DNA from: Limnoperna fortunei
Lineage: Eukaryota; Mollusca; Bivalvia; Mytilida; Modiolidae
NCBI GenBank assembly: GCA_944474755.1
Contig: OX104119.1
Span: forward strand, 434,001 to 498,000
Direction: 5' to 3'
Length of the DNA stretch: 64,000 bases
The position numbers and the translations under genes were made by a program. Numbering within the stretch: the first letter of the stretch is position 1; each line of letters opens with the position of its first letter. Below are positions 1 to 10,229 of the stretch, in pieces. The notes beneath the pieces are model-generated. The model searched no databases, had not been told where the DNA came from, and saw only the letters and a program-made list of their open reading frames with translations.

Positions 1-59
1 TCGCATACAAAAATAAACTTGATACAGGACTATTCTATGAGTTAATTTAGTTTTTACTG

Positions 60-475
60 TTTAACCCAATTTAGAGAAGAGGTCTTTTCAAACTTTTTTC
101 CCATAGGGTCCTGTGGTGGTTGCCATTTTGAATTTCCAATTGGCATAAAAAACCCAATTTAAATAGGACCATCCAAACAATAATGCTAGTAAGTTTTGCT
201 TCCATTGGTTAACTGGTTTCAGGGAAGAAGCCTTTTAACTTTTTCCCATAGGGTCCTATGTCAAACTAAGTCCTGAGGTGGTATCGGTGACCATTTTAAA
301 TTTATTATTAAAAAAAACATTAAATTTATAAGAGGACCAGCCAAACAATATTGTGAGTATGTTTTGTTTAATTGGTTAATGAGATTCAGAGAATAAGACT
401 TTTTTAACATATTCCCAAAGGGTCCTATGTTAAACTAACAACATTGCTTTAATGTCTCAAGTTTAACATAATTAC
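60..475 (+). repeat. Partial copy of the 'gggtcctatgttaaac' interspersed repeat
   Basis: Two diverged internal units containing CCCATAGGGTCCT, followed by 'gtggtggtnnccattttgaa', at about 103 and 245, and a third 'agggtcctatgttaaac' at about 418. The same wording recurs in the longer copies at 20431-21524 and 24414-25470. No ends are visible, so this is a fragment. It lies on the downstream side of the KMT5A-like exons, probably within the next intron. Confidence 0.5.
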
Positions 476-640
476 AGCAGACAATTACAGACCAATTGAC
501 AGCTGATGGTACTAATTTTCAAAATGTTGATGGGACAAACAAGTTTCATTCTGTTTAAAGTTCATTAGAAACTGGTGGAAAAAAATTAGCTAGAGAAATG
601 TAATAATGCTGACACAACAATAATGATGCGATTTTCATAC

Positions 641-737
641 CGATTTCGGAGTTGATGAACTTGACCTGGAATCCTTCCATATCTTCCCCTTTTGATAACA
701 TGTCTACAACATGTTTATTTTCTTTGATGTCATTATT
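641..737 (-). CDS. KMT5A-like: Coding exon of a KMT5A/SETD8-like histone H4-K20 methyltransferase (internal exon, just before SET domain)
   Basis: A 97-nt exon on the minus strand. It is preceded by a T-rich tract and the acceptor TATAG (read on minus) and followed by the donor GTATGAAA. It opens in phase 0, ends after one base of a glycine codon and has no stop. The reading contains SKGEDMEGFQVKFINSEIG. It resembles the KMT5A segment where a charged helix leads into the first SET strand (family pattern: lysine/glutamate-rich helix, E-G-hydrophobic, then an I-(D/N)-x-x-G-x-G turn). KMT5A monomethylates H4 lysine 20 in the nucleus. The catalytic SET core should lie on further exons at lower coordinates, beyond position 1. 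Seen: splice sites and open frame. Inferred: family, from recalled domain layout. Another SET-family gene is possible. Confidence 0.55.
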
Positions 738-1200
738 CTATAAAAAAAAAAGGTTATTAAAACATACATTTGAAACATTTTTATAATTGGCAGAAAATTA
801 TTGGCCTCTTTCAGAAGATAAGAAGTTCTCACTAGTAATACTAATGAAACAACAGCTATTTCCTAACACAACAATACTTTAAAGATGGCTCCAAGCAGAG
901 AACTTTTAGAATTTAATAAGAAAAGGATGGATGTTATGTATCCAAGAAGGCTATGCATTTATTTTCATGATTGTGGAGTGTACGGTATGGTTTATTTATT
1001 ATTATTACATGTGTATATGGTAACTACAGGTTATGAGTAAGTAAGCAGGAATAAAACTTCTTCAAACTTTTAAGTATAGCTAAGGGCAAAAGAACTTGCT
1101 ATGGAAAGATGACAGGGAATACATAAAACTTTTCCCAGTAATCCTAGGGAGATACAGATATGAGGCAGTTTCATACTAGATCTGAAAATATGTTTGCTTA

Positions 1201-1428
1201 ATGGAATGGTGTTTATTCTACTTTCAGGAAATTATCAGCTATATTGTGGCGGGAGGAAGTTGGAGTACTGAGAGAAAAGCCCCTTAGACAGGAAAACTGG
1301 AACTCCTTGTAAAGCACCAACTGACCGCAGTAAGGCTAACACTGACAACCTTAATGTTGACATGCCAAGTGATCAATAGTACATGTAGATGATTAAATTG
1401 TACATGTAACTACCTTAACCACTGATCT
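1201..1428 (-). mobile_element. Decayed tRNA-derived SINE copy (intronic)
   Basis: Shares with the better copies at 38275 and 39880 the landmarks 'actttcag', 'agctatat..tggcg', 'ggaggaag..ggagtac', 'ggaaaactgg', 'agtgatcaatagta' and 'taccttaaccactg', in the same order. It is heavily diverged and lies between the two KMT5A-like exons. The tRNA-like head is at the high-coordinate end, so the element reads on the minus strand. Confidence 0.5.
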
Positions 1429-1831
1429 GAAAATATAATCAAACTTTGCATTAAAATAAACAAAATGTCTCAAATTAACCTTACATAATTCAGTTTCAAA
1501 ATATGATGTCATCTACTTTATAACATTCATAAGTAGCACATCAAGCATATATGATTTGACCTTGAAATGTGTAAAATGTATTGAAATTATTTAAAAATGC
1601 AACACAGCAAATCATCAATATTTTACAATGCCAGATATCAGACAATCAACAAGTCCATTTCAGCACATATAACATTATAAATTCAAAATACAAACAGTCT
1701 GGAAAACTGTTATTTTCAAGCAATTGTTTTAAGTTCAAGGGTCATAATTTTGTTTCACAGTTATAAATCAAATTCACAACAGGAAGTAACAAATTATTTT
1801 AATACATGTGAATTTGGTTTAAAACACTTAC

Positions 1832-1874
1832 CATTAGCTGTTCCCGAATTGATAGTCTTTGGCTTCTTCTGGTG
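1832..1874 (-). CDS. KMT5A-like: Coding exon of the same KMT5A/SETD8-like gene (RRS-containing linker)
   Basis: A 43-nt exon on the minus strand, preceded by an acceptor ending TTTTCAG and followed by the strong donor GTAAGTG. Its first base finishes a codon begun on an upstream exon. Read in that phase it gives TRRSQRLSIREQLM and joins in frame, without a stop, to the exon at 641-737. In vertebrate KMT5A an RRSSR-type basic stretch sits at the same distance before the SET domain, next to the PCNA-dependent degron; the acidic/aromatic degron itself would be on the previous exon, which I cannot find. The exon is too short to be recognised from ORF length alone. The intron between the two exons (738-1831) holds a decayed SINE. 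Confidence 0.55.
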
Positions 1875-3658
1875 CTGAAAATGCAATAATTTTGAATAAG
1901 TTTTTAAAAGTTATAGAAAAATTACATGTAATGAGATGAACACAAATAAATTAAAATATATATTTAATTAAAAACAAAAATCTCCCTGAAAAACATAAAA
2001 GACAGAAAAACCTGTTGACCAACTACTGAATGATCATAAAAAATAATTCTAATATGACATCCTGCTTTAGCTATGTAAACAAAGCCGAGTCAAAATTCCA
2101 ATAAGTTTAGTTTGCACATGCGTAAACTGCGTGTTTTGTGTGAATGTAAAAACTTACTTACAAATGCCATTTGTTATGTGTTATCCATAATTATCGTTAT
2201 TGTTAATAATTTAGTTATTTTTAGTCTGAATTCTGAGATTTATTTGATTTAATTAAACTACTCCAGATACATTTTTTGTAAACAACTCTACATTCGAATT
2301 AATATGACATCACAATTAGAATTCCGACGTCATATTACGCTGAACTGAAAATTTTTAACTGGAACAATGCAATTTCATTAAGATTTCTCAATATTTTTGT
2401 TTAAAAGGTACGTACATTCAATAAAATGACGAGAATATATGTTTATGTCAATTTTATTTGCTTTAACATACTGTTTTGGGATATATCGGATTAGTTTCAA
2501 ACAACAATATTACCACTGAAATATGACATATTTGTAAAGACATTACTAAAAGCTTAAAAAAAACAAAGAAAACAATGAAAACTTTGTACTCCAAAAACTA
2601 TTGGAGAAAATAGCCAGAAAAGCATGCACCCCAATCCTTTTTACTTCTGAAAACTCAGTTTAAAAAGTTTTCTATACTTCTTTGATTTTTTTTTTGGTTT
2701 CTAGTGTAGTATGGGCCCTTTATTTGGAACAAATTCGGATTTCCTGATTACAATTCACTATGCTCAGTTGTATTAGCAATATTAGACTAAATTTGTACTA
2801 GTTAACATTGTACATTTCATAAGCCTCTATTAAACCCCACCCCCACTGACACACATACTTTCATGAGCATTCTAAACCACTCAGTGATACTTTATTCCAA
2901 ATTAGTTAACACTTATGGTTTTTGCAGACATAGATTTCTAATATTTTTCATAAAATATCTATTTCAGGTGGTCCCTCCTAGTGTTAGTGTAACAACTTCA
3001 TTTTGAACATATTTTGATCCTATACATGTATTTATTACCTCCTAGCAAGTTTGGGTCTATCTGACTAAGGGGTTCTGCAGATTTAATGCAAATGTATTAA
3101 ATACAGTTAGACTATATAATGTACATGGACTGACACATCCAAACAATACTTTTGAAGTGAAAAATTGAGGATACAAATATAATAAGATTCTCATAGATAA
3201 AATCTAAATAACTTAGCAGATGACTTAATTTCTATTGAAACTTGATCGACCATTACCTTACATTTTTAACTATTATATAATATATTAATTGCTAGAAACA
3301 AGTGTAAATTTATAAAACATAAGCCCCAATTTGCCTCTATTGCACTTTAATGAACTGAACTGAATTATGTAGTTTTATTACATGATGTGTGATTATATAT
3401 TAAAGCATGTTTCTGTGAAGCACACCCTCACTTCATTAGTAGGTAATTAAACTACAACACAAATTGATACATGTACATGGAATACTCGATACTTTATCAT
3501 TTTTCTTGTGAAAAATAAAACCATAAGAATTATCATTGGTCATCATTTGTGATTGGCAATATAATTAATGGACTTGCCAGAAGTCTGTTTAGATTTTTTT
3601 CTTTGTGCCATAAGAAATTTGCATCCATGCAAAGGTTGTTAGATCTACAGTGTGACTC
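1875..3658. other. No gene recognised; AT-rich, possible 5' region of the KMT5A-like gene
   Basis: No coding exon or repeat family identified. On the minus strand a donor-like GTAAGTAAGT lies at about 2152-2161 directly after ATGGCATTT. Joining that to the exon at 1832-1874 puts the reading in the wrong phase and meets a stop, so at most it is a non-coding 5' exon. Confidence 0.3.
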
Positions 3659-4207
3659 GGGGTTTGAAGCTTAAATAATGTGTATAGGGGCCATGTGGGC
3701 TCCCAAAAAAAATGAATTTAGTAGTCCACATCAGAAAGTAGGGGGCCCACAGGTGCACGTAAGCTGTCTTCAAGTTATCACAATAATATCAGGTTGGCCA
3801 CATGAGTCGTCAACCCGATTTAAGTAAATGCAATGGGGGGATGCTACTAATGATAACAAATGTTCCATTTCCATGTTAAGTTTAAAAAGTAAAAAAATTG
3901 ATTGTCGAAACAGTAGATAATGTCCTAAAATCGCGCAACCAATTTAGCGGAACAGCTGCTAAATTAACGTAACAGCCATAACTCTGAAATCACCCCCCTA
4001 AAACGAAGCATGCACAATAATAAGTAAACAATGTTGATTAAATGTGAAATTATAAAGTTAACATTGACATCATGGGCGACAGAGAAAAAGATTTTTAGTT
4101 TGCCCACATTCAACACTCGCCAAGTGGGCAACAGAAAAAAAAATTTGAGTGGCCCACAATCAAATCTACTCGCCAATGGCAGGTGGGCGAGTGCTAATTT
4201 CAAACCC
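3659..4207. mobile_element. MITE-like element with short inverted ends
   Basis: The left end GGGTTTGAA and the right end TTTCAAACCC are inverted copies. The right half is rich in 'gcccac' and 'tcgcca' motifs in both orientations ('gtgggcgag', 'ctcgccaa'), so it can fold back on itself. Flanks share an imperfect agtgt(g/c). No transposase is visible. Confidence 0.4.
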
Positions 4208-4310
4208 TAGTGTCGTTAAATAAGGCAAAAAAACACAAATGAAACTTATTGTGACAAATGTAAACTAGACAAAATCGATCTAGCGATCGGTGATACTCCC
4301 GCTTTCGTGA

Positions 4311-4958
4311 AAATTTCTAATGTTTTTCGTGGATTGTGACCTTGAAATGGGATAGATTTCCACCAAAACCAATAGGCTTCTTACCAAAAAAATATATAAG
4401 AATATTTTACAGTTTCATTAAAATCGGATGAAAACTTTTTGAGTTATTTTCCGGAAACAACTTTTTGTAAAAATTTCTAACATTTTTCGTGGACTGTGAC
4501 CTTGAAATTTGACAGATTTCCCCCAAAATCGATAGGCTTCTTACCAACCTGATATATAACAATATCCCAAAGTTTCATTCAAATCACATGCAAACTTTTT
4601 GAGTAATCATCCGGAAACAACTTTTTTGTAAAAATTTCTAACGTTTTTCGTGGACTGCGACCTTGAAATTTGATGGATTTCCCCCAAAATCAAGAGTCTT
4701 TTTACCAACCTGATATATAACAATATCTCAAAGTTTCATTCAAATCGGATGCAAACTTTTTGAGTTATTGTCCTGAAACAACTTTTATGTTAAAATTTCT
4801 AATGTTTTTCGTGGACTGTGACCTTGTTATTTGACGAATTTCCCCCAAAATCGATAGGCTTCTTACCAACCTGATATATGACAATATCCCAAAGTTTCAT
4901 TCAAATCGGATGTAAACATTTTGAGTTATTGTCCGGAAACAACTTTTTTGTTAAAATT
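4311..4958. repeat. 161-bp tandem array, about four copies
   Basis: Units begin with AAATTTCTAA at 4311, 4471, 4632 and 4793, with a fifth start at 4954, giving a period of 160-161 bp. Each unit contains 'tttttcgtgga(t/c)tg', 'gaccttgaaatt', 'taggcttcttaccaa', 'tttcattcaaatcggatg' and 'ttttgagttattgtccggaaacaac'. It resembles the cores of minisatellite-bearing non-autonomous elements; I see no clear terminal repeats. Confidence 0.85.
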
Positions 4959-5186
4959 TCTTACAGTTATAAATATAATACTTTGTCACAGTTATCATAA
5001 AATTCAAAAACTTAGATTCATTCACATATCCTAAATTAAATAAAACTAAATATCATTGATGACAAGGTAATTTTATGGCACATTCCTTATAGACATTGTC
5101 TTTTTATTTTATATCACATTTTAAAAATGTAGTTTTTCAAGTTTTATTTAGTTTTAAGAACACATTAATATTATTACATGAACAGA

Positions 5187-5370
5187 ATTTTATATTGATT
5201 TGGTGAAATATACTTACCAATAAAACATAATTAATTAGAATATAGATTTCACGCTTGATTAGTTCTCATCGCAAGTTTAAAGGTGACTAAAAATACACAT
5301 CACGTGACTGATGTGTAGTCACCTATCATGTGATCACCTGTGTAAACCCAGGTAAGATTCAGTTCTAAAT
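5187..5370 (+). repeat. DIRS left inverted terminal repeat
   Basis: Starts ATTTTATATTG and runs through 'gtcacctatcatgtgatcacctgtgtaaac' to about 5370. It is the reverse complement of the right ITR. In the first ~55 bp it reads 'gatttggtgaaat' where the right end has 'gatttgaaagtgaaat', so the two outer tips differ, as the ICR records. Confidence 0.9.
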
Positions 5371-5455
5371 TTTGCGTTGAATTGGAAAGACGTTCTCATC
5401 CAATTTCACCTTGTTCAATTTAGTATTCGAACAAGTTACAACTTAGTTTTCATTA

Positions 5456-7159
5456 TTGGCATTTACATTTATTTGTCGTAAAATGATGGAAGACTCAGAT
5501 ACGGTCGAGTCGCCATTATTGCGCAATGACATTGAGACATCAGGAACTCGAAGTTCTATTTCAGCTACGAAATTGAGTTCTTCAATTGAAACTTCTCGTA
5601 CTAGTGGGTTTTCTAAGAAACCGATGAGTACAGCAGAGGCTAGTAAAGGTAAAAAACCTAAAAAACCTTCTAAGTCAGCGTCTTTACATGCCGAATATGA
5701 GGCAAAATTGAAATCGTTAGAGGACAGTTTTAATGACAAGTTTGACAAGTTATTTGAACTGTGTTCTAACAGTCAGAATAGGGGAATTTTGCCCAGATCT
5801 GACTGTGGTGTGGGTAACGTCCCATCAGGGGAGCGTAGGCCACATGACACTACTATGGAGGGTAACGGCTCGTATGGAGCGCGTAGGCCAATATTAACAT
5901 TAGAGCCGAATTTGGACCAAGTTTTGGGTTCACCAAGGATCTCTAGAAACAGGGATATTGACACCAGGTCAGAAATTTCCCTTTATGTTGGCAGAGATGA
6001 ACGTGATTTACTAGATGTACGTTCGGATCAAGAGAGTGATACTGGAGATAGTCCAGGAGATGATGGCTCTCAGGGTAACAATAACGCTAACAGTAATCGT
6101 AGTGCAGAACGATTTATAAAGCATGTGCAAAATTTAAATACAGAATCACATGAATTGTCAGTCGAGTCTCAAGAGAGTAAAAATGACAAAAATTCTCAGA
6201 AAGTTGATTTTCTTTCAAAGATTTTTGGAGATGATATAAATAAAGAAAAGTCTAAAGTAGGCTTGATATTAGATCAAGCACAAATTAATATATTAGAAAC
6301 AACATGGCGTAGTAAACACCCTGACAAGATCTCAGCTTATCGGGAAGAATATAAAAATTGTTTTCCCATTCATGATGACTCTGTAAATTTTCTTAAAGTT
6401 CCAACTTTAGATGACATGTTGGAAATTATGTTAAGACAGTCTCATGGTTTGAAAGCTGTGAAGAATTGGGATACCCATAGACAGTTGTATTCCCAACCAT
6501 TTAAGCAAATAGAAAAACTAGGTTTTCAGGGACAGCTTGGAGCTCGTATGAATATTATATCTTTATTATATGTGCAACAAGCTTTAGGTTCATTGGCACA
6601 AATGGTTGAACAGGGTAATTTTGATCAAACAATCCTGAGTGAAACCATCAAAGATATATTTGCTATGACAACTAAATCACTAGATCAGGCAGGTCGTACT
6701 GGGGCCTATTTTCATTTGATTCGCCGAAAGGCAGCGGCTCAAGATTCTGGTCTTGTTAATTTAAAAGACATGACATCTAAATGTCAATATTTTCCATTAA
6801 CTGAGGATGGAGTATTTGGTAAATCCTTAGAAACATGCCTGGAAAAAAGAAAGGAACAAAAAGATCAACTCTCAGAATTACTACCCGAGTTTAATTCTAG
6901 GAAGAGAAAATGGGTTAGTAATGAGAAGGCTAGCAATAAATTGGCTATTCATGATCAGGGAGCAAAGATTGAAAATTTCAAATCCCAGACAAACAATAAC
7001 TTTAATAGTTTTTCCAAATATAGGAAAGTAGGCAGGAAAGATCAAAATAGTTCCATTATGAAGAGAGATGAAAATAAAAAAGATGAGAAAAGTGCAGCTA
7101 AGAGTGCTACACAGACATCTTGGGGTTCCTTTCGAATTCCAAGAAAAAATGATAGCTGA
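5456..7159 (+). CDS. gag: DIRS Gag-like protein (567 aa)
   Basis: Uninterrupted ORF at the 5' position where DIRS elements encode their Gag-like structural protein. Two starts are possible: 5456, or the ATGATG at 5483 which begins MMEDSD. The first third is low-complexity, Ser/Asn/Asp-rich, with the hydrophilic helix 'AEYEAKLKSLEDSFNDKFD' at about residues 79-97. The central part (about 260-460) is globular and hydrophobic. The C-terminus is lysine-rich. There is no CCHC zinc knuckle. The family assignment rests on position and on the neighbouring RT and recombinase, as DIRS Gags are poorly conserved. The 3' end overlaps the start of the RT ORF by about 90 nt in another frame. It is intact, unlike the downstream ORFs. 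Confidence 0.75.
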   Translation: MAFTFICRKMMEDSDTVESPLLRNDIETSGTRSSISATKLSSSIETSRTSGFSKKPMSTAEASKGKKPKKPSKSASLHAEYEAKLKSLEDSFNDKFDKLFELCSNSQNRGILPRSDCGVGNVPSGERRPHDTTMEGNGSYGARRPILTLEPNLDQVLGSPRISRNRDIDTRSEISLYVGRDERDLLDVRSDQESDTGDSPGDDGSQGNNNANSNRSAERFIKHVQNLNTESHELSVESQESKNDKNSQKVDFLSKIFGDDINKEKSKVGLILDQAQINILETTWRSKHPDKISAYREEYKNCFPIHDDSVNFLKVPTLDDMLEIMLRQSHGLKAVKNWDTHRQLYSQPFKQIEKLGFQGQLGARMNIISLLYVQQALGSLAQMVEQGNFDQTILSETIKDIFAMTTKSLDQAGRTGAYFHLIRRKAAAQDSGLVNLKDMTSKCQYFPLTEDGVFGKSLETCLEKRKEQKDQLSELLPEFNSRKRKWVSNEKASNKLAIHDQGAKIENFKSQTNNNFNSFSKYRKVGRKDQNSSIMKRDENKKDEKSAAKSATQTSWGSFRIPRKNDS

Positions 7160-7556
7160 CTCGGAAGTAAGTATTTTATTGTACCCAGATATTCCTGTGG
7201 GGGGTCGGCTGACGCATTTTCTACACAATTGGAAACAGATAACCTCAGATCAGTGGGTCATATCAATTGTGGAAATGGGCCACAAACTGGAATTTCTTCA
7301 AAAACCCAGGTTTACAGGAATAAAGAAAACAATTGTTTCACAGGCCAATTTATCAATTTTCATGAAAGAAATAGATATTTTAAGGGAAAAAGACGTTATA
7401 GAAAAAGTTCCATATCCAGAGTGTCTGAAAGGTTTTTACAGTACCTTATTCCTTATTCAGAAGAACAAGTGTGGACACAGAAAAACGTCTCGCCTGAATT
7501 CCGCATCAGTAACGAAAATAAATTTCGTCATAAGCATTACGTTAATAGCATTAATT

Positions 7557-8703
7557 ATGAGCAGCAGCCTGTATACCAAATATTGTCACCATTCTATGCA
7601 TAGTTACAGAGGAACTGTCCTAATACAAAAACTTAACGTAGTCGCTGGACCGTGAAATTGAGGTCAAGGTCAGGTGACACCTACCAGACAGTCATGTACT
7701 AATCATCAGCAACCTATACACCAAATATTGTCATCCTACCATGCGTAGTTAAAGAGGAACTGTCGTAACCCCAAAACTTTAACGTAGTCGCTGGACCGTG
7801 AAATTGAGGTCAAGGTCAGGTGACACCTACCAGACAGTCATGTACTAGTCATCAGCAACCTATACACCTAATATTGTCATCCTAACATGCATAGTTACAG
7901 AGGAACTGTCGTAACCCCAAAACTTTAACGTAGTCGCTGGACCGTGAAATTGAGGTCAAGGTCAGGTGACACCTACCAGACAGTCATGTACTAGTCATCA
8001 GCAACCTATACACCAAATATTGTCATCCTACCATGCGTAGTTACAGAGGAACTGTCGTAACCCAAAACTTTAACGTAGTCGCTGGACCGTGAAATTGAGG
8101 TCAAGGTCAGGTGACACCTACCAGACAGTCATGTACTAGTCATCAGCAACCTATACACCAAATATTGTCATCCTACCATGCGTAGTTACAGAGGAACTGT
8201 CGTAACCCCAAAACTTTAACGTAGTCGCTGGACCGTGAAATTGAGGTCAAGGTCAGGTGACACCTACCAGACAGTCATGTACTAGTCATCAGCAACCTAT
8301 ACACCTAATATTGTCATCCTAACATGCATAGTTACAGAGGAACTGTCGTAACCCCAAAACTTTAACGTAGTCGCTGGACAGTGAAATTGAGGTCAAGGTC
8401 AGGTGACACCTACCAGACAGTCATGTACTAGTCATCAGCAACCTATACACCAAATATTGTCATCCTACCATGCGTAGTTACAGAGGAACTGTCGTAACCC
8501 AAAAACTTTAACGTAGTCGCTGGACCGTGAAATTGAGGTCAAGTTCAGGTGACACCTACCAGACAGTCATGTACTAGTCATCAGCAACCTATACACCAAA
8601 TATTGTCATCCTACCATGCATAGTTACAGAGGAACTGTCGTAACCCAAAAACTTTAACGTAGTCACTGGACCGTGAAATTGAGGTCAAGGTCAGGTGACA
8701 GGT
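7557..8703. repeat. 146-bp tandem array, about eight units
   Basis: Units begin ATCAGCAACC at 7705, 7851, 7997, 8142, 8288, 8434 and 8580; the first, diverged unit starts near 7557. The spacing is 146 bp (once 145). Every unit has 'ggaactgtcgtaaccc', 'taacgtagtcgctgga', 'tgaggtcaaggtcaggtgac' and 'ccagacagtcatgtact'. Units 2 and 5 carry a shared variant ('cacctaat', 'cctaacatgcatag') while the others read 'caccaaat', 'cctaccatgcgtag'. Confidence 0.95.
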
Positions 8704-8844
8704 GACTGACTGGCAAGTACTCATCATAAGCTACCTCTGGACCAAATTTGATGGACCTAGGGCTTGGGCTTACAAAGATATGAAGCAAGATGTCAAGTGT
8801 TTACGCCGCCGCCGCCGCCGCCGCCGCCGGATTCCCATACATAT

Positions 8845-8879
8845 GTCTCGCCTCCAGCGACTTTCGTCGCAGGCGAGAC
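8845..8879. other. 35-nt terminal hairpin of the inserted element
   Basis: The outer stem GTCTCGCCT/AGGCGAGAC is perfect (9 bp); after a 3-nt bulge the inner stem GCGAC/GTCGC closes a TTTC loop. It ends exactly at the insertion boundary. A terminal hairpin is the usual Helitron/Helentron end signal. Confidence 0.85.
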
Positions 8880-10229
8880 AAAAATGGCAAATTAAGAATG
8901 GTAACAAATCTGAAACCATTGAATGCTAACCTCAAGAAAATTCATTTCAAGATGGATACAATGATAAAAGTAATAAACTTAGTGAGACCAAATGATTGGG
9001 CAATTTCTCTCGATCTTTCAGATGCATACCTACATGTTCCGATATTCCAAGGTCACAGACAGTACATGAGGTTTTGTGTACAAAACCAGTGTTTTCGGTG
9101 GAAAGCAATGTGTTTTGGACCAACGTGTGCACCCCGAATTTTTACGAAACTGGTGACAGTAATAGCAGCCTTTCTGAGGGCACAGAATATCAGATTAGTT
9201 GTCTATCTGGACGACTGGCTGATAGTAAACCAGGACAAAAATCTGTTATTACAAGATCGACAGAAATCTCTCAATCTTTTGGTATCTCTGGGATTTATAA
9301 TAAACAAAGAGAAATCCAGTTTGTTTCCCAGCCAAAGGGTGACATACTTGGGAGGTCTGTTTCACCTAGACAAAGGTTTAGTGTTCCCAACTGTGGAGAG
9401 AATACAAAAATTACAGATGTTGATTCAGAACATGTTTACAGGAAAAGTGATAGCTCTAGATTTTCTACGAGTTCTGGGTGTAATGGCTTCATGTATAGAG
9501 TTGATTCCAAATGCTCGACTATACATCAGACCAATACAACTACATCTGTTGAGTTTCTGGAATCCAAGTTGCAAGGATATGTCTATCCAGATTCCCGTTA
9601 CTCAACATCTAAAATCCCATCTGATTTGGTGGTTAAATTCAGTGAACACGCAGAAAGGCCGATATTTAGTAACTCCAGTAAATTCGGTTACAGTCACAAC
9701 AGATGCTTCAAAAAATGGTTTTGGGGGTTATATTGGGAAAGAGATTTTTCAGGGAGAATGGACATTAGAACAGAAGCTGTTACATATAAATTGTCTGGAA
9801 ATGAAAGCAGTTTTCTTGACTGTCAAACATTTTCTGAATCAACTGCAAAACAAATGTGTATTAGTGAGGAGCGACAATACCAGTGTAGTCCAATACATAA
9901 ATCGACAGGGGGGACCAAGTCACCCAGCCTTTGTTTCCTGACATGGGAGTTATGGCAAATGGCTATTCAAAACAAAGTTATTCTGAAAGCAGCACATATT
10001 GTAGGCAAAAAGAATATTTTAGCAGATCAATTAAGTCGATTGAAAATTCGACAAACAGAATGGACGTTGAACAGATCAGTAGTCCAACAAATTTTCAATC
10101 AATGGGGATATCCACTGATAGATCTCTTTGCTTCAGCAGAGAACAAACAAACTCAGATTTTTTGTTCTTGGATACCTCATCCAGATGCCTTGGCACTGGA
10201 TGCTCTGACAATATCTTGGGAGGGGATGT

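Larger units (their letters stand above)
7487..8879. mobile_element. Non-autonomous Helentron/'pearl'-like element inserted in the DIRS RT
   Basis: Inside the RT ORF, between the N-terminal RT block and the NGKLRMVTNL block. Terminal inverted repeats: GTCTCGCCTG at 7487-7496 against CAGGCGAGAC at 8870-8879. The layout is: left unique part with a short hairpin (ACGAAA..TTTCGT, about 7514-7530), a core of eight ~146-bp tandem units, a short unique stretch, a (GCC)n microsatellite at 8804-8829, and a strong terminal hairpin at 8845-8879. Unit core, microsatellite and terminal hairpin in that order match the pearl/Helentron-derived non-autonomous elements known from bivalves. No target duplication is clear; A-runs sit on both sides. 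Confidence 0.7.

Noticed and set aside
2150..2185. ATGGCATTT followed by a donor as first coding exon of the KMT5A-like gene
   Set aside because: Splicing to the exon at 1832-1874 gives the wrong phase and a stop with either available donor.
7068..7655. 195-codon ORF taken as a complete protein
   Set aside because: Only the part up to about 7486 is RT; the rest reads into the inserted element and its first tandem unit.
8702..8929. ORF with an arginine-rich or alanine-rich run at 8800-8830
   Set aside because: The run is a (GCC)n microsatellite inside the inserted non-autonomous element; the ORF bridges repeat and RT sequence by chance.
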